Shown here: positions 31,047-39,805 of the stretch, one piece after another | How the letters are laid out: every line of letters begins with the position of its first letter | Numbering within the stretch: the first letter of the stretch is position 1 | Source of the DNA: Flavobacterium soyangense | GTDB lineage: Bacteria; Bacteroidota; Bacteroidia; Flavobacteriales; Flavobacteriaceae | Direction of reading: 5' to 3' | DNA: 64,000 nt | Assembly (NCBI RefSeq): GCF_015277675.1 | Contig: NZ_JADHEC010000003.1 | Coordinates: forward strand, 1 to 64,000 | Position numbers and translations under genes: made by a program | Notes under the pieces: model-generated | The model's input: the letters and a program-made list of their open reading frames with translations, nothing else | Told to the model about the DNA's origin: nothing | The model's database searches: none

Positions 31047-34000
31047 ATGAGCATAAAATTTACTGAATACAAAGGACTTAACTTGCCTACAGTCGCATCA
31101 GAAGTACTTGATTTTTGGAAAAAAGAAAACATATTCGAGAAGAGTGTAACCACTCGCGAAGGCAACCCACCATTCGTGTTTTTTGAAGGCCCGCCTTCGG
31201 CAAATGGACTGCCGGGAATTCACCACGTGATGGCACGTGCGATTAAAGATATATTTTGCCGTTATAAAACCCAAAAAGGGTTCCAAGTAAAGCGTAAAGC
31301 AGGTTGGGATACTCACGGTTTGCCTGTGGAATTAGGAACCGAAGCGGCATTAGGCATTACCAAAGAGGATATTGGAAAAACAATTTCCGTAGAAGAATAC
31401 AACGAAGCTTGCAAAAAAACCGTGATGCGTTACACCGATGTGTGGAACGATTTGACCGAAAAAATGGGCTATTGGGTAGATATGGAAGATCCGTACATCA
31501 CCTATAAATCCAAGTACATGGAAACCGTTTGGTGGATTTTGAAACAAATCTACAACAAGGATTTGATGTACAAAGGCTACACCATCCAGCCGTATTCGCC
31601 AAAAGCGGGAACAGGATTATCTTCACACGAAGTCAACCAACCGGGGAGTTACCGTGATGTTACGGATACAACTGTTGTGGCGCAATTCAAAGCAAAAAAT
31701 GAAACTTTGCCAAGCGTTCTTCAAGGTTTTGGAGATATTCATATCTTGGCTTGGACGACAACCCCTTGGACTTTACCAAGTAATACAGCTTTGACCGTTG
31801 GGTCAAAAATTGATTATGTTTTAGTAGAAACTTTCAATCAATATACTTTTCGACCAACAAAAGTAATTTTGGCCAAAAATCTGGTTGCGAAACAATTTGG
31901 AAAAGGATTTTTTGCAAGTACAGAAGCTTCGGATTTTGAAAATTTCAAAGAAGGTGACAACCTGCCTGCCGGCAAGGCAGGAAAAATTCCATACCAAATT
32001 ATTGCCGAATGTAAAGGTGCTGATTTAGTTGGAATTCGTTACGAACAATTATTGCCATTTACTTTGCCATACCAAAACCCAGAAAATGCTTTCCGAGTAA
32101 TTTCAGGAGATTTTGTAACTACGGAAGACGGAACAGGAATTGTACATACCGCACCAACTTTTGGTGCTGATGATGCGAAAGTAGCCAAGGAAGCTGTTCC
32201 AGAAGTTCCGCCAATGCTGGTTTTGGACGAAAATGGTAATCCAGTTCCATTAGTCAATTTGCAAGGTAAATTCATCGATGGTTTAGGAACTTATTCTGGA
32301 AAGTATGTTAAAAATGAATATTACACCGAAGGTGATGCGCCAGAACGCTCAATGGATGTGGAAATTGCCATCCAGTTAAAAGAAGAAAATAAAGCTTTCA
32401 AAGTCGAGAAATACGTGCACAGTTATCCACATTGCTGGAGAACGGACACGCCTATTTTATATTATCCGCTGGATTCCTGGTTTATAGAAATTACCAAAGT
32501 TCGAGACAGAATGTTCGATTTGAACGAAACTATCAACTGGAAACCAAAATCAACCGGAGAAGGCCGTTTTGGGAATTGGTTGAAAAACGCCAACGACTGG
32601 AATTTATCGCGTTCTCGTTTTTGGGGAATTCCGTTGCCGATTTGGCGAAACGAAGAAGGAACAGAGGAGATTTTGGTTGGTTCTGTTGAAGAATTATACA
32701 ACGAAATCGAAAAGTCTATCGCCGCAGGTTTCCAAAAAGAAAACCCTTTCAAAGGTTTCGAAATTGGAAATATGGACGAAGCAAATTATGATTTGGTTGA
32801 TTTGCATAAAAATGTGGTCGACGAAATTACCTTGGTTTCTGCTTCCGGAAAACCAATGAAACGGGAATCCGATTTGATTGACGTTTGGTTTGATTCCGGT
32901 TCAATGCCTTATGCGCAATGGCATTATCCCTTTGAAAACAAAGATAAAATTGACGAAAATAAAGATTTCCCTGCTGATTTCATTGCCGAAGGTGTCGATC
33001 AAACCCGTGGTTGGTTTTACACTTTACACGCAATTTCGACTTTGGTTTTTGACAAAGTAGCTTATAAAAATGTAGTTTCAAATGGTTTGGTTTTGGACAA
33101 AAACGGACAAAAAATGTCTAAACGTCTAGGAAATGCCGCTGATCCATTCGAAACATTAAATGAATATGGTCCTGATGCCACGCGTTGGTACATGATTTCC
33201 AATGCGAATCCTTGGGACAACTTGAAGTTTGATTTGGAAGGAATTGCGGAGGTTCGTCGTAAATTCTTTGGAACATTGTACAACACTTATTCTTTCTTTG
33301 CGCTGTATGCCAACATCGATAAATTCACGTATGCCGAAGCAGAAATTCCGTTAAACGAAAGACCGGAAATCGATCAGTGGATTATTTCCGAATTGAATAC
33401 CTTGGTAAAAGTGGTTGATGAGGCGTATGCAGATTATGAACCGACGAAAGCTGCTCGTGCCATTTCAGAATTTGTGGGGGAAAACTTGAGTAATTGGTAC
33501 GTTCGTTTGTGTCGTCGTCGTTTCTGGAAAGGCGAATATGCACAAGACAAAATTGCGGCTTATCAAACCTTATATACGTGTTTATTGACTATAAGCAAAC
33601 TGGGTGCGCCAATCGCTCCATTCTTTATGGACAAGCTTTACAGAGATTTAACATTGGCAACACTATCGGAAAAATTTGACTCTGTACATTTGGCAGAATT
33701 TCCAAAATATGTTGGAAACTTTGTTGATAAATTGTTGGAGAGCAAAATGCAGAAAGCACAGACCATTTCATCACTCGTTTTATCTCTTCGAAAAAAGGAA
33801 ATGATAAAGGTGCGTCAGCCATTGCAAAAGATAATGATTCCGGTACTTGACAAGGGTTTTAGAGCTGAAATTGAAGCTGTTACTGACCTCATAAAAGCTG
33901 AAGTAAACGTCAAAGAAATCGTGCTTTTGGATGATGCTTCGGGGATTTTGGTGAAACAAATTAAACCTAATTTTAAAGCACTTGGACCCCGCTTTGGAAA

Positions 34001-34469
34001 AGATATTGGATTGATTTCCAAAGAGATACAGAGTTTATCTCAAGAACAAATCAGTCTGTTAGACAAGGCAGGAAGTATAGATATTGTTATTTCGGGAAAT
34101 AGCATAACTTTATCATTGGAAGATGTAGAGATTTCTTCCCAGGATATTGAGGGCTGGCTGGTTGCCAACTCGAACGGAATAACGGTTGCGCTGGATATTA
34201 CGATTTCTGAGGAATTAAAAGAAGAAGGAATTGCCAGAGAATTGGTAAACAGAATTCAGAACATAAGAAAAGATTCGGGATTTGAAGTTACAGATAAAAT
34301 TAAAGTACATTTGAAAAAGAATTCCGAGTTGGAAAAAGCTGTGAAGGCAAATGAAGCATATATTAAATCAGAAACATTAACTGAAACATTACTATTTGAA
34401 GATTTCATAATTGACGGAATTGAAATAGAATTCGACGAGATAAAAACCAAAATATCAATTACAAAATAA
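31047..34469 (+). CDS. ileS: Isoleucine--tRNA ligase, long eukaryote-like type
   Basis: The 1140-residue class I synthetase charges tRNA(Ile). The HIGH-type motif is GIHH (57-60) in PSANGLPGIHH and the second signature is KMSKR (689-693). The editing domain lies between them (TTPWTLPSNTAL, TEDGTGIVHTAPTFGADD). Length, the GxPGIHH form and the long C-terminal extension without a zinc knuckle place it with the eukaryote-like (type 2) enzymes, which in other bacteria are linked with natural resistance to mupirocin. Residues about 305-312 (NLPAGKAG) are an extra in-frame insertion made by a GC-rich palindrome. A DksA-like gene follows after seven bp. Confidence 0.95.
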   Translation: MSIKFTEYKGLNLPTVASEVLDFWKKENIFEKSVTTREGNPPFVFFEGPPSANGLPGIHHVMARAIKDIFCRYKTQKGFQVKRKAGWDTHGLPVELGTEAALGITKEDIGKTISVEEYNEACKKTVMRYTDVWNDLTEKMGYWVDMEDPYITYKSKYMETVWWILKQIYNKDLMYKGYTIQPYSPKAGTGLSSHEVNQPGSYRDVTDTTVVAQFKAKNETLPSVLQGFGDIHILAWTTTPWTLPSNTALTVGSKIDYVLVETFNQYTFRPTKVILAKNLVAKQFGKGFFASTEASDFENFKEGDNLPAGKAGKIPYQIIAECKGADLVGIRYEQLLPFTLPYQNPENAFRVISGDFVTTEDGTGIVHTAPTFGADDAKVAKEAVPEVPPMLVLDENGNPVPLVNLQGKFIDGLGTYSGKYVKNEYYTEGDAPERSMDVEIAIQLKEENKAFKVEKYVHSYPHCWRTDTPILYYPLDSWFIEITKVRDRMFDLNETINWKPKSTGEGRFGNWLKNANDWNLSRSRFWGIPLPIWRNEEGTEEILVGSVEELYNEIEKSIAAGFQKENPFKGFEIGNMDEANYDLVDLHKNVVDEITLVSASGKPMKRESDLIDVWFDSGSMPYAQWHYPFENKDKIDENKDFPADFIAEGVDQTRGWFYTLHAISTLVFDKVAYKNVVSNGLVLDKNGQKMSKRLGNAADPFETLNEYGPDATRWYMISNANPWDNLKFDLEGIAEVRRKFFGTLYNTYSFFALYANIDKFTYAEAEIPLNERPEIDQWIISELNTLVKVVDEAYADYEPTKAARAISEFVGENLSNWYVRLCRRRFWKGEYAQDKIAAYQTLYTCLLTISKLGAPIAPFFMDKLYRDLTLATLSEKFDSVHLAEFPKYVGNFVDKLLESKMQKAQTISSLVLSLRKKEMIKVRQPLQKIMIPVLDKGFRAEIEAVTDLIKAEVNVKEIVLLDDASGILVKQIKPNFKALGPRFGKDIGLISKEIQSLSQEQISLLDKAGSIDIVISGNSITLSLEDVEISSQDIEGWLVANSNGITVALDITISEELKEEGIARELVNRIQNIRKDSGFEVTDKIKVHLKKNSELEKAVKANEAYIKSETLTETLLFEDFIIDGIEIEFDEIKTKISITK
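31961..31981. repeat. 21-bp GC-rich palindrome inserted in frame in ileS
   Basis: CCTGCCT and AGGCAGG flank the inner palindrome GCCGGC plus one A. The composition is far more GC-rich than the gene around it, and it adds NLPAGKAG inside the editing region. I recall related GC-rich palindromes in other Bacteroidota genomes; no other copy is obvious in this window. Confidence 0.7.
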
Positions 34470-34476
34470 CCAGAAA

Positions 34477-34857
34477 ATGACAGATGAAATTGCAAGATAC
34501 TCAGACGCTGACTTAGCCGAGTTCAAGGAATTAATACTTAAAAAAATACAAAAAGCGCAAGCAGACCTGGATTTGATAAAGAGTGCTTATATGAACGATT
34601 TAAATAATGGAACTGATGACACTTCGCCTACTTTCAAAGCATTTGAAGAAGGAAGTGAAACCATGTCCAAGGAAGCTAATTCACAGTTGGCAATCCGTCA
34701 GGAGAAGTTTATTCGTGACTTGAAAAATGCCCTTTTCCGTGTAGAAAACAAAACTTACGGGACTTGTAAAGTAACAGGTAAACTAATCAGCAAAGAAAGA
34801 TTATTGATAGTTCCTCACGCCACAATGAGCATCGAAGCAAAAAACCTGCAACGATAA
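34477..34857 (+). CDS. TraR/DksA-like protein with a degenerate zinc finger
   Basis: The 126-residue protein has a coiled-coil N-terminus (about 8-80) and a C-terminal YGTCKVTGKLISKERLLIVPHATMSIEAK segment aligned with the DksA zinc finger. Of the four Cys that normally bind zinc, only the first remains (Cys in YGTCKVT); it is the only Cys in the protein. DksA binds the RNA polymerase secondary channel and works with ppGpp. Cysteine-poor paralogues are known in other phyla. The gene lies seven bp after ileS and ahead of lspA, an order often seen in Bacteroidota. Confidence 0.82.
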   Translation: MTDEIARYSDADLAEFKELILKKIQKAQADLDLIKSAYMNDLNNGTDDTSPTFKAFEEGSETMSKEANSQLAIRQEKFIRDLKNALFRVENKTYGTCKVTGKLISKERLLIVPHATMSIEAKNLQR

Positions 34858-34879
34858 TTCATAAATCATAAAGCAATTA

Positions 34880-34904
34880 ACGCTCCGTTTGGAGCGTTTT
34901 TTTT
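34880..34904 (+). terminator. Terminator after the DksA-like gene
   Basis: ACGCTCC, loop GTTT and GGAGCGT form a perfect 7-bp stem with eight T behind it. lspA therefore probably has its own promoter, for which TACTTTTG at 34917-34924 is the -7 candidate. Confidence 0.85.
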
Positions 34905-34943
34905 AGAAAATAGCATTACTTTTGCAGCATTAAAATTTACAAA

Positions 34944-35552
34944 ATGACATTACGAAAAGCGTATCTGATAGTTTTTATCATCTTACTAGTTGATCAACTT
35001 TCTAAAATATACATCAAAACTAATTTTATTTACGGCGAAAGCGGACAAATCGACGTCACCGGTTGGTTCAAAATCATATTGATAGAAAACGAAGGAATGG
35101 CTTGGGGAACAGTGATTCCGGGGATTTACGGAAAATTGTTTCTTACTATTTTTCGTCTCGTTGCCGTTACGGGAATAGGCTATTGGCTTTGGGATTCTGT
35201 CGAAAGAAAACACAGTTCAAATTATTTGATTATAGCAATTTCTCTGATTCTTGCAGGTGCTTTTGGCAACATTATCGACTCTGTTTTTTATGGGGTAATT
35301 TTCGATGACAGCTATGGTCATTTGGCTACTTTATTCACGGACAAACCTTATGGAACTTGGTTTCACGGAAAAGTGGTTGATATGTTGTACTTCCCATTAT
35401 TCGAAGGAAACTGGCCAGAATGGTTCCCAATTTGGGGTGGACAACACTTTAAATTCTTCAATGCGATTTTCAACATTGCCGATATGGCGATTTCTACAGG
35501 CGTTGGTATTTTAATTGTATTCAACAGAAAAGCATTTCATCATCAGCATTAG
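34944..35552 (+). CDS. lspA: Lipoprotein signal peptidase II
   Basis: The 202-residue inner-membrane aspartyl protease cleaves lipoprotein signal peptides. The VDQLSK motif lies at 16-21, NEGMAWG at 49-55, and the catalytic Asp residues are Asp112 (GNIIDSVFYG) and Asp180 (FNIADMAIS). Four membrane helices are visible. It is longer than the about 165-residue enterobacterial enzyme because of an insertion of about 40 residues between the two Asp motifs (120-165), common in Bacteroidota. The stop codon TAG at 35550-35552 overlaps a repeated intergenic element by two bases. Confidence 0.94.
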   Translation: MTLRKAYLIVFIILLVDQLSKIYIKTNFIYGESGQIDVTGWFKIILIENEGMAWGTVIPGIYGKLFLTIFRLVAVTGIGYWLWDSVERKHSSNYLIIAISLILAGAFGNIIDSVFYGVIFDDSYGHLATLFTDKPYGTWFHGKVVDMLYFPLFEGNWPEWFPIWGGQHFKFFNAIFNIADMAISTGVGILIVFNRKAFHHQH

Positions 35553-35640
35553 GAGCTTTTTCCTGCTTTACACTCTATCTTTTTCTTTTTAAAGGAAAAA
35601 GAAAAAGGATGCCGTTTCAATCAGGGCTAGGAGATTGGGA
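35551..35640 (+). repeat. Intergenic hairpin element, copy 1 (AGGAGC type)
   Basis: The order is AGGAGCTTTTTCCTGCT, a short variable stretch, ATC, a long stem (TTTTTCTTTTT pairing with AAAAAGAAAAA), GGAT, GCCGTTTCAATCAGGGCTAGG. The same architecture recurs at 63438-63520 with an unrelated stem. It starts within the lspA stop codon, so the gene end may have been formed by the insertion. Confidence 0.8.
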
Positions 35641-35680
35641 TAACTTATAGAAATTGACTAAAAATAGCTTGATTAATTTT

Positions 35681-36061
35681 CTATTTTTTATATTCAACAA
35701 AATAGACTACGACTGTCATTATTGGAATTAAAAAAGGAAGTCCACACGAAAACCAAAAACCACAATTAAATAAACGTTTTCTGAATTTTTCACTATTATT
35801 TTTATTAAAGTTTTTGTCTGACCAATGTCCAAGATTATAAAAAGTATTAGCAATTCCAATCATCATTAAAAAGCCAATCGCTTGAAATAAAATTGTAAAA
35901 AGTGTTATTTCATATTCCTTGTTATAAGGTAAGATTAAGAACTCTCCTAAAATTGCATAACAAATAAATGAAAGAATACCGGAAATCATTAATCCTTTAT
36001 TGTATTTAATTCTTTGTTTTGCCCACCATTCTATACTTGGCAAACTTGTTTTATCTAACAT
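35681..36061 (-). CDS. Small membrane protein of unknown function
   Basis: The 126-residue protein has three clear membrane segments (about 24-44, 53-72 and 101-121), a charged loop after the second (WSDKNFNKNNSEKFRKR), and a Lys-rich end. I recognise no family. It is the last of three leftward genes, 38 bp after the 5-FTHF cyclo-ligase start, but it reads away from a core operon and its base composition is more AT-rich. Either a recent acquisition or a lineage-specific gene fits. Confidence 0.55.
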   Translation of the reverse strand: MLDKTSLPSIEWWAKQRIKYNKGLMISGILSFICYAILGEFLILPYNKEYEITLFTILFQAIGFLMMIGIANTFYNLGHWSDKNFNKNNSEKFRKRLFNCGFWFSCGLPFLIPIMTVVVYFVEYKK

Positions 36062-36099
36062 TAACTTAAGGTATTTGGTTATTATTTAACGAATATAAT

Positions 36100-36663
36100 T
36101 TAAAACCTATAAACCTCATTCGGAGTCACGCAATAATCCAACTTCACATCGTTTTCAAAAACATCTTCAATCAGTTCTTCGGGTTCAAAGAAAGAAAGCC
36201 CAATTTTGATGGTTTCGGGTTTGCATTCGGTTAAGAATTTATCATAAAACCCTTTGCCGTAACCTGCGCGATGTCCCGTTTTATCAAAAGCCAAGAGAGG
36301 CACAAAAACCACATCGATTTTGCCGGTTGGAACTTCCAAGCCATCAATAGGTTCTGGAATATTGTATTCGTTTTTCTTGATTTTGGTATTGTCCGTCAAA
36401 AGAAAGTGAGTCAAATTGCATGTTCCGAAATCACATTTTGAAATCACGATTTCTTTGTCTTTTCCAGAAAGCAAATGCAAAATAAATTCGGTATTAACTT
36501 CTTTATGTTCTGTAATAGGTAGAAAAATATGGAAATAAATTTTCTCCCAAATAGGCAACGTCAACACTTTATTGGCAATAGCCAAACTCAAATCGTCGAT
36601 TTCAGCATCGCTCAACTCTTGCCTTTTGCCTTTATACTTTTGCCTTAACTCTTTTTTAAGCAT
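36100..36663 (-). CDS. 5-formyltetrahydrofolate cyclo-ligase
   Basis: The 187-residue enzyme converts 5-formyltetrahydrofolate with ATP to 5,10-methenyltetrahydrofolate. It has an N-terminal KKELRQKYKGKRQEL segment and the phosphate-binding RAGYGKGFYDKFL motif near 138-150, then VKLDYCVTPNEVY at the C-terminus. Length is standard. Its start overlaps the end of the upstream PLP decarboxylase gene by eight bases, so the two form an operon. Confidence 0.92.
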   Translation of the reverse strand: MLKKELRQKYKGKRQELSDAEIDDLSLAIANKVLTLPIWEKIYFHIFLPITEHKEVNTEFILHLLSGKDKEIVISKCDFGTCNLTHFLLTDNTKIKKNEYNIPEPIDGLEVPTGKIDVVFVPLLAFDKTGHRAGYGKGFYDKFLTECKPETIKIGLSFFEPEELIEDVFENDVKLDYCVTPNEVYRF

Positions 36664-37894
36664 TGATAGTTGCTTTCAACTCGTTTATAAATGAAGTCAA
36701 ATGTTGCACTTCTACGTGATCCATTAGCACAACTTTGTACCATTTATTATTTTTATTGTGTTGCTCGGGAACCAAATCAAATTTTACGGCAATTTCTTCC
36801 GGGATATATTCAGAATGGATGGTTACAATATTCATAAAAGGTTCTCTGAAATATTTGATGTTCAATTCGTCTAGTTCGTGGCACAAAAACTGGGTTCGCA
36901 TTTGCAAAACACTCACTTTTTCGAACCATCCAAAAGGCCCATAGGTAAACAAAATCATCCAAACCGCAACAGCATTGGCGCCAGAACGACTTCCGCAAAG
37001 GGTTAAATCCATTCCTTCAATATATTCAGCTTCCTTGGTCAAAACGTTTTCAATGAGTCCTTTTCGGCAAATAAAAACCCCAGTTCCATAAGGTGATTGC
37101 AACATTTTATGAGCGTCAATCGTGATGGAACTTATCTTTGGATTACTGAAATTAATGGTCGATTTCTGGTTGCTAAACGGATAAACAAAACCGCCGTAAG
37201 CACCGTCAATATGGAGTTTGTACTCGGCATTGAGTTTTTCTAAAATCGAAGTATAATCTTCGGGATTGTCGACTGAGCCAAACATTGTCGTTCCCATATT
37301 GGCAATGGCAATAAAATATTTTTTTCCGTTTTGTTTCGCTTTGATAATTTCATTTTCCAATGCCTTTTTGTCAATTTCTCTTTTTTCGAAAGAAACAGGG
37401 ATTTTCAACCAATCCAGCATCAAAACATTGGCTCCTTTCGGAATGGAATAATGGGTGTCTTCGGAAGCTAAGATGGCGATTTCATCTAATTTTGCACCTT
37501 TTTGATGCATAAAAAAATTGCGATACATCCACATAGCTTGAATGTTTGCTTCGGTTCCGCCAGGCGAAATATAGCCGTCAAATGAATCAGGTTCCGCCTT
37601 GAATATATCAACTGCAATGACGTTCAAAACTTCGCGTTCCATTTCTTGGGTTCCCTTAAAAGCTTTCTCGGAAGTCCCCAAAGTGTGACAACCAATATGA
37701 TTGGGGTTTGCCACATAGGTTTTCAAGGTTGGCGCATCTTGCAAAAAAGGCGCATCGTCATAAAATACTTTTCCATCCAGTTTGGAGGCCGGATAACCAA
37801 GGGAAGCATCTTTGGAGAAATTTACATTTTCTGCCAAGGCTCTTTCTATTCTATTTTTTCGTTCTTCTTGCGAGAGTTTTTTCCAGTAAATCAT
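36656..37894 (-). CDS. PLP-dependent amino-acid decarboxylase family protein
   Basis: I start it at the ATG at 37892-37894 (MIYWKKLSQEERKNRIERAL), giving 412 residues. A longer frame to 38062 runs across the uvrC promoter and start, so I reject it. The group II decarboxylase pattern is clear: GYISPGGTEANIQAMW (108-122), His148 that stacks on the cofactor, ASEDTHYSIPKGA, HIDGAYGGF (228-236) with the Asp, and the PLP Lys263 in TIDAHKMLQSPYGTG. The substrate could be glutamate, aspartate or an aromatic amino acid; I cannot tell. It is divergent from uvrC across 105 bp. Confidence 0.85.
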   Translation of the reverse strand: MIYWKKLSQEERKNRIERALAENVNFSKDASLGYPASKLDGKVFYDDAPFLQDAPTLKTYVANPNHIGCHTLGTSEKAFKGTQEMEREVLNVIAVDIFKAEPDSFDGYISPGGTEANIQAMWMYRNFFMHQKGAKLDEIAILASEDTHYSIPKGANVLMLDWLKIPVSFEKREIDKKALENEIIKAKQNGKKYFIAIANMGTTMFGSVDNPEDYTSILEKLNAEYKLHIDGAYGGFVYPFSNQKSTINFSNPKISSITIDAHKMLQSPYGTGVFICRKGLIENVLTKEAEYIEGMDLTLCGSRSGANAVAVWMILFTYGPFGWFEKVSVLQMRTQFLCHELDELNIKYFREPFMNIVTIHSEYIPEEIAVKFDLVPEQHNKNNKWYKVVLMDHVEVQHLTSFINELKATINA

Positions 37895-37999
37895 ATAAAA
37901 AATATTTTTCACAAATATAATTTTATAAATCTTCATAAATGTGAAAATCTGTAGGTTTTCTGAATTTGGAACTTGAAGTTTTTCAGTTAACTTTGTTAA

Positions 38000-39805
38000 A
38001 TGAACAACCCAACTCTCGAACTTCAAATTCAAACCTTGCCTGACGGTCCCGGTGTGTATCAATATTATGATAAGGAAGGGAAAATTTTATATGTGGGCAA
38101 AGCCAAAAACCTAAAAAAGAGAGTTTCTTCTTATTTTAATAAAATTCACGATACGGCCAAAACGAATGTGCTGGTCAAGAAGATTGTAACCATAAAACAC
38201 ATCGTTGTTCCTACCGAAACTGATGCGCTTTTATTGGAAAATAATCTTATAAAGACGCTCCAACCAAGATATAATGTTTTGTTGCGGGACGACAAAAGTT
38301 ATCCTTGGATTTGCATCAAAAAAGAACCTTTTTCGAGAATATTTTCCACCCGAAGATTGGTCAAAGATGGCTCGGAATATTTTGGTCCTTATACGAGTTT
38401 TAAGACGGTTCATACTATTTTAGATTTAATAAAAGAATTGTATCCACTGCGGACTTGCAATTATGATTTGTCCAAATCGAATATCGAAAGCGGGAAATTC
38501 AAGGTTTGTCTGGAATATCATATTGGCAATTGCAAAGGTCCTTGCGAAGGTTTTGAATCTTTAGAAAATTACCAAAAACAAGTGGATGCTATTCGGGAAA
38601 TTCTCAAAGGAAATTTCAAAGAATCAATGAAGGATTTCAAAAAAGTGATGACCGATTTAGCAAGTAAAATGCACTTTGAAGAAGCCCAAAAAATAAAAGA
38701 AAAAATTGAAGTGCTCGAAAATTATCAATCGCGTTCGACGATTGTAAACCCAAAAATCACCAATATCGATGTGTTTTCGATCGTCTCTGACGAAAGCGCC
38801 GCCTTTGTGAATTTTCTTCAAATTTCCCACGGTTCGATTATTCGTTCGCACACCATGGAAATTAAAAAAAAATTGGACGAAACCGATGATGAGTTATTGG
38901 AGTTGGCGATTATTGAACTCAGGGAGCGTTTTCATTTATTGTCGAAAGAAATAATAGTTCCGTTTGCTGTTGAAGTTGGTGAAAACATAAAAGTTACTGT
39001 TCCACAATTAGGTGACAAAAAGCAAATTCTGGATTTATCCATTCGCAACGCCAAGTTTTACCGAATAGAACAATTGAAACAACTGCAAATTGTGGATCCG
39101 GATCGTCACGCCAACCGAATTATGGCACAAATGCAAAAGGATTTACGATTGCCGGTTGAACCTCGACACATTGAATGTTTTGACAACTCGAATATACAAG
39201 GAACCAATCCCGTAGCGGCTTGTGTGGTTTTTAAAGATGGAAAGCCCAGTAAAAAGGACTACCGACATTTCAATATTAAAACGGTCGAAGGACCGGATGA
39301 TTTTGCTTCGATGACCGAAGTGGTCTACAGAAGATACAAGCGATTATTGGATGAAAATGAACCTTTGCCACAGCTCATTATTATTGATGGAGGGAAAGGA
39401 CAATTGTCATCAGCTTTGAAAAGTATTGATGAATTGGGGTTGCGCGGAAAAATCACTATAATTGGCATTGCCAAAAGATTGGAAGAATTATTTTATCCGG
39501 GCGATTCGATTCCGTTGTATTTGGACAAAAAATCGGAAACTTTGAAAGTCATTCAGCAATTGCGAAATGAAGCGCACCGTTTTGGGATTACTTTTCATAG
39601 GGATAAAAGAAGTAAAGCGGCGCTTAATTCTTCGATAGAAAGCATCCCGGGAATTGGCGAAAAAACGATGCTGGCGTTAATTCAACATTTCAAAAGTGTT
39701 AAAAGATTAAAACTAGCCACCGAAAAAGAAATTTCGGACGTTATAGGTATGTCGAAAGCCAAAAAAATTACGGACTTTTACAAAATGAACAGCGAATCAA
39801 AATGA
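38000..39805 (+). CDS. uvrC: Excinuclease ABC subunit C
   Basis: The 601-residue nuclease makes both cuts in nucleotide excision repair. Domains in order are an N-terminal GIY-YIG nuclease (GPGVYQYYDKEGKILYVGKAKNLKKRV, about 17-43), a Cys-rich middle (CNYDLSKSN ... CKGPCEGF), a UVR motif that binds UvrB (about 205-240), a C-terminal RNase H-like nuclease (IECFDNSNIQGTNPVAACVVF), and a tandem helix-hairpin-helix (SIPGIGEKTMLALIQHFKSVKRL). Its last codons overlap the start of the patatin gene by four bases. Confidence 0.96.
   Translation: MNNPTLELQIQTLPDGPGVYQYYDKEGKILYVGKAKNLKKRVSSYFNKIHDTAKTNVLVKKIVTIKHIVVPTETDALLLENNLIKTLQPRYNVLLRDDKSYPWICIKKEPFSRIFSTRRLVKDGSEYFGPYTSFKTVHTILDLIKELYPLRTCNYDLSKSNIESGKFKVCLEYHIGNCKGPCEGFESLENYQKQVDAIREILKGNFKESMKDFKKVMTDLASKMHFEEAQKIKEKIEVLENYQSRSTIVNPKITNIDVFSIVSDESAAFVNFLQISHGSIIRSHTMEIKKKLDETDDELLELAIIELRERFHLLSKEIIVPFAVEVGENIKVTVPQLGDKKQILDLSIRNAKFYRIEQLKQLQIVDPDRHANRIMAQMQKDLRLPVEPRHIECFDNSNIQGTNPVAACVVFKDGKPSKKDYRHFNIKTVEGPDDFASMTEVVYRRYKRLLDENEPLPQLIIIDGGKGQLSSALKSIDELGLRGKITIIGIAKRLEELFYPGDSIPLYLDKKSETLKVIQQLRNEAHRFGITFHRDKRSKAALNSSIESIPGIGEKTMLALIQHFKSVKRLKLATEKEISDVIGMSKAKKITDFYKMNSESK

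Noticed and set aside
37895..38062. N-terminal extension of the PLP decarboxylase
   Set aside because: It runs across the start of uvrC and its residues are not part of the decarboxylase fold. The ATG at 37894 begins the conserved helix.
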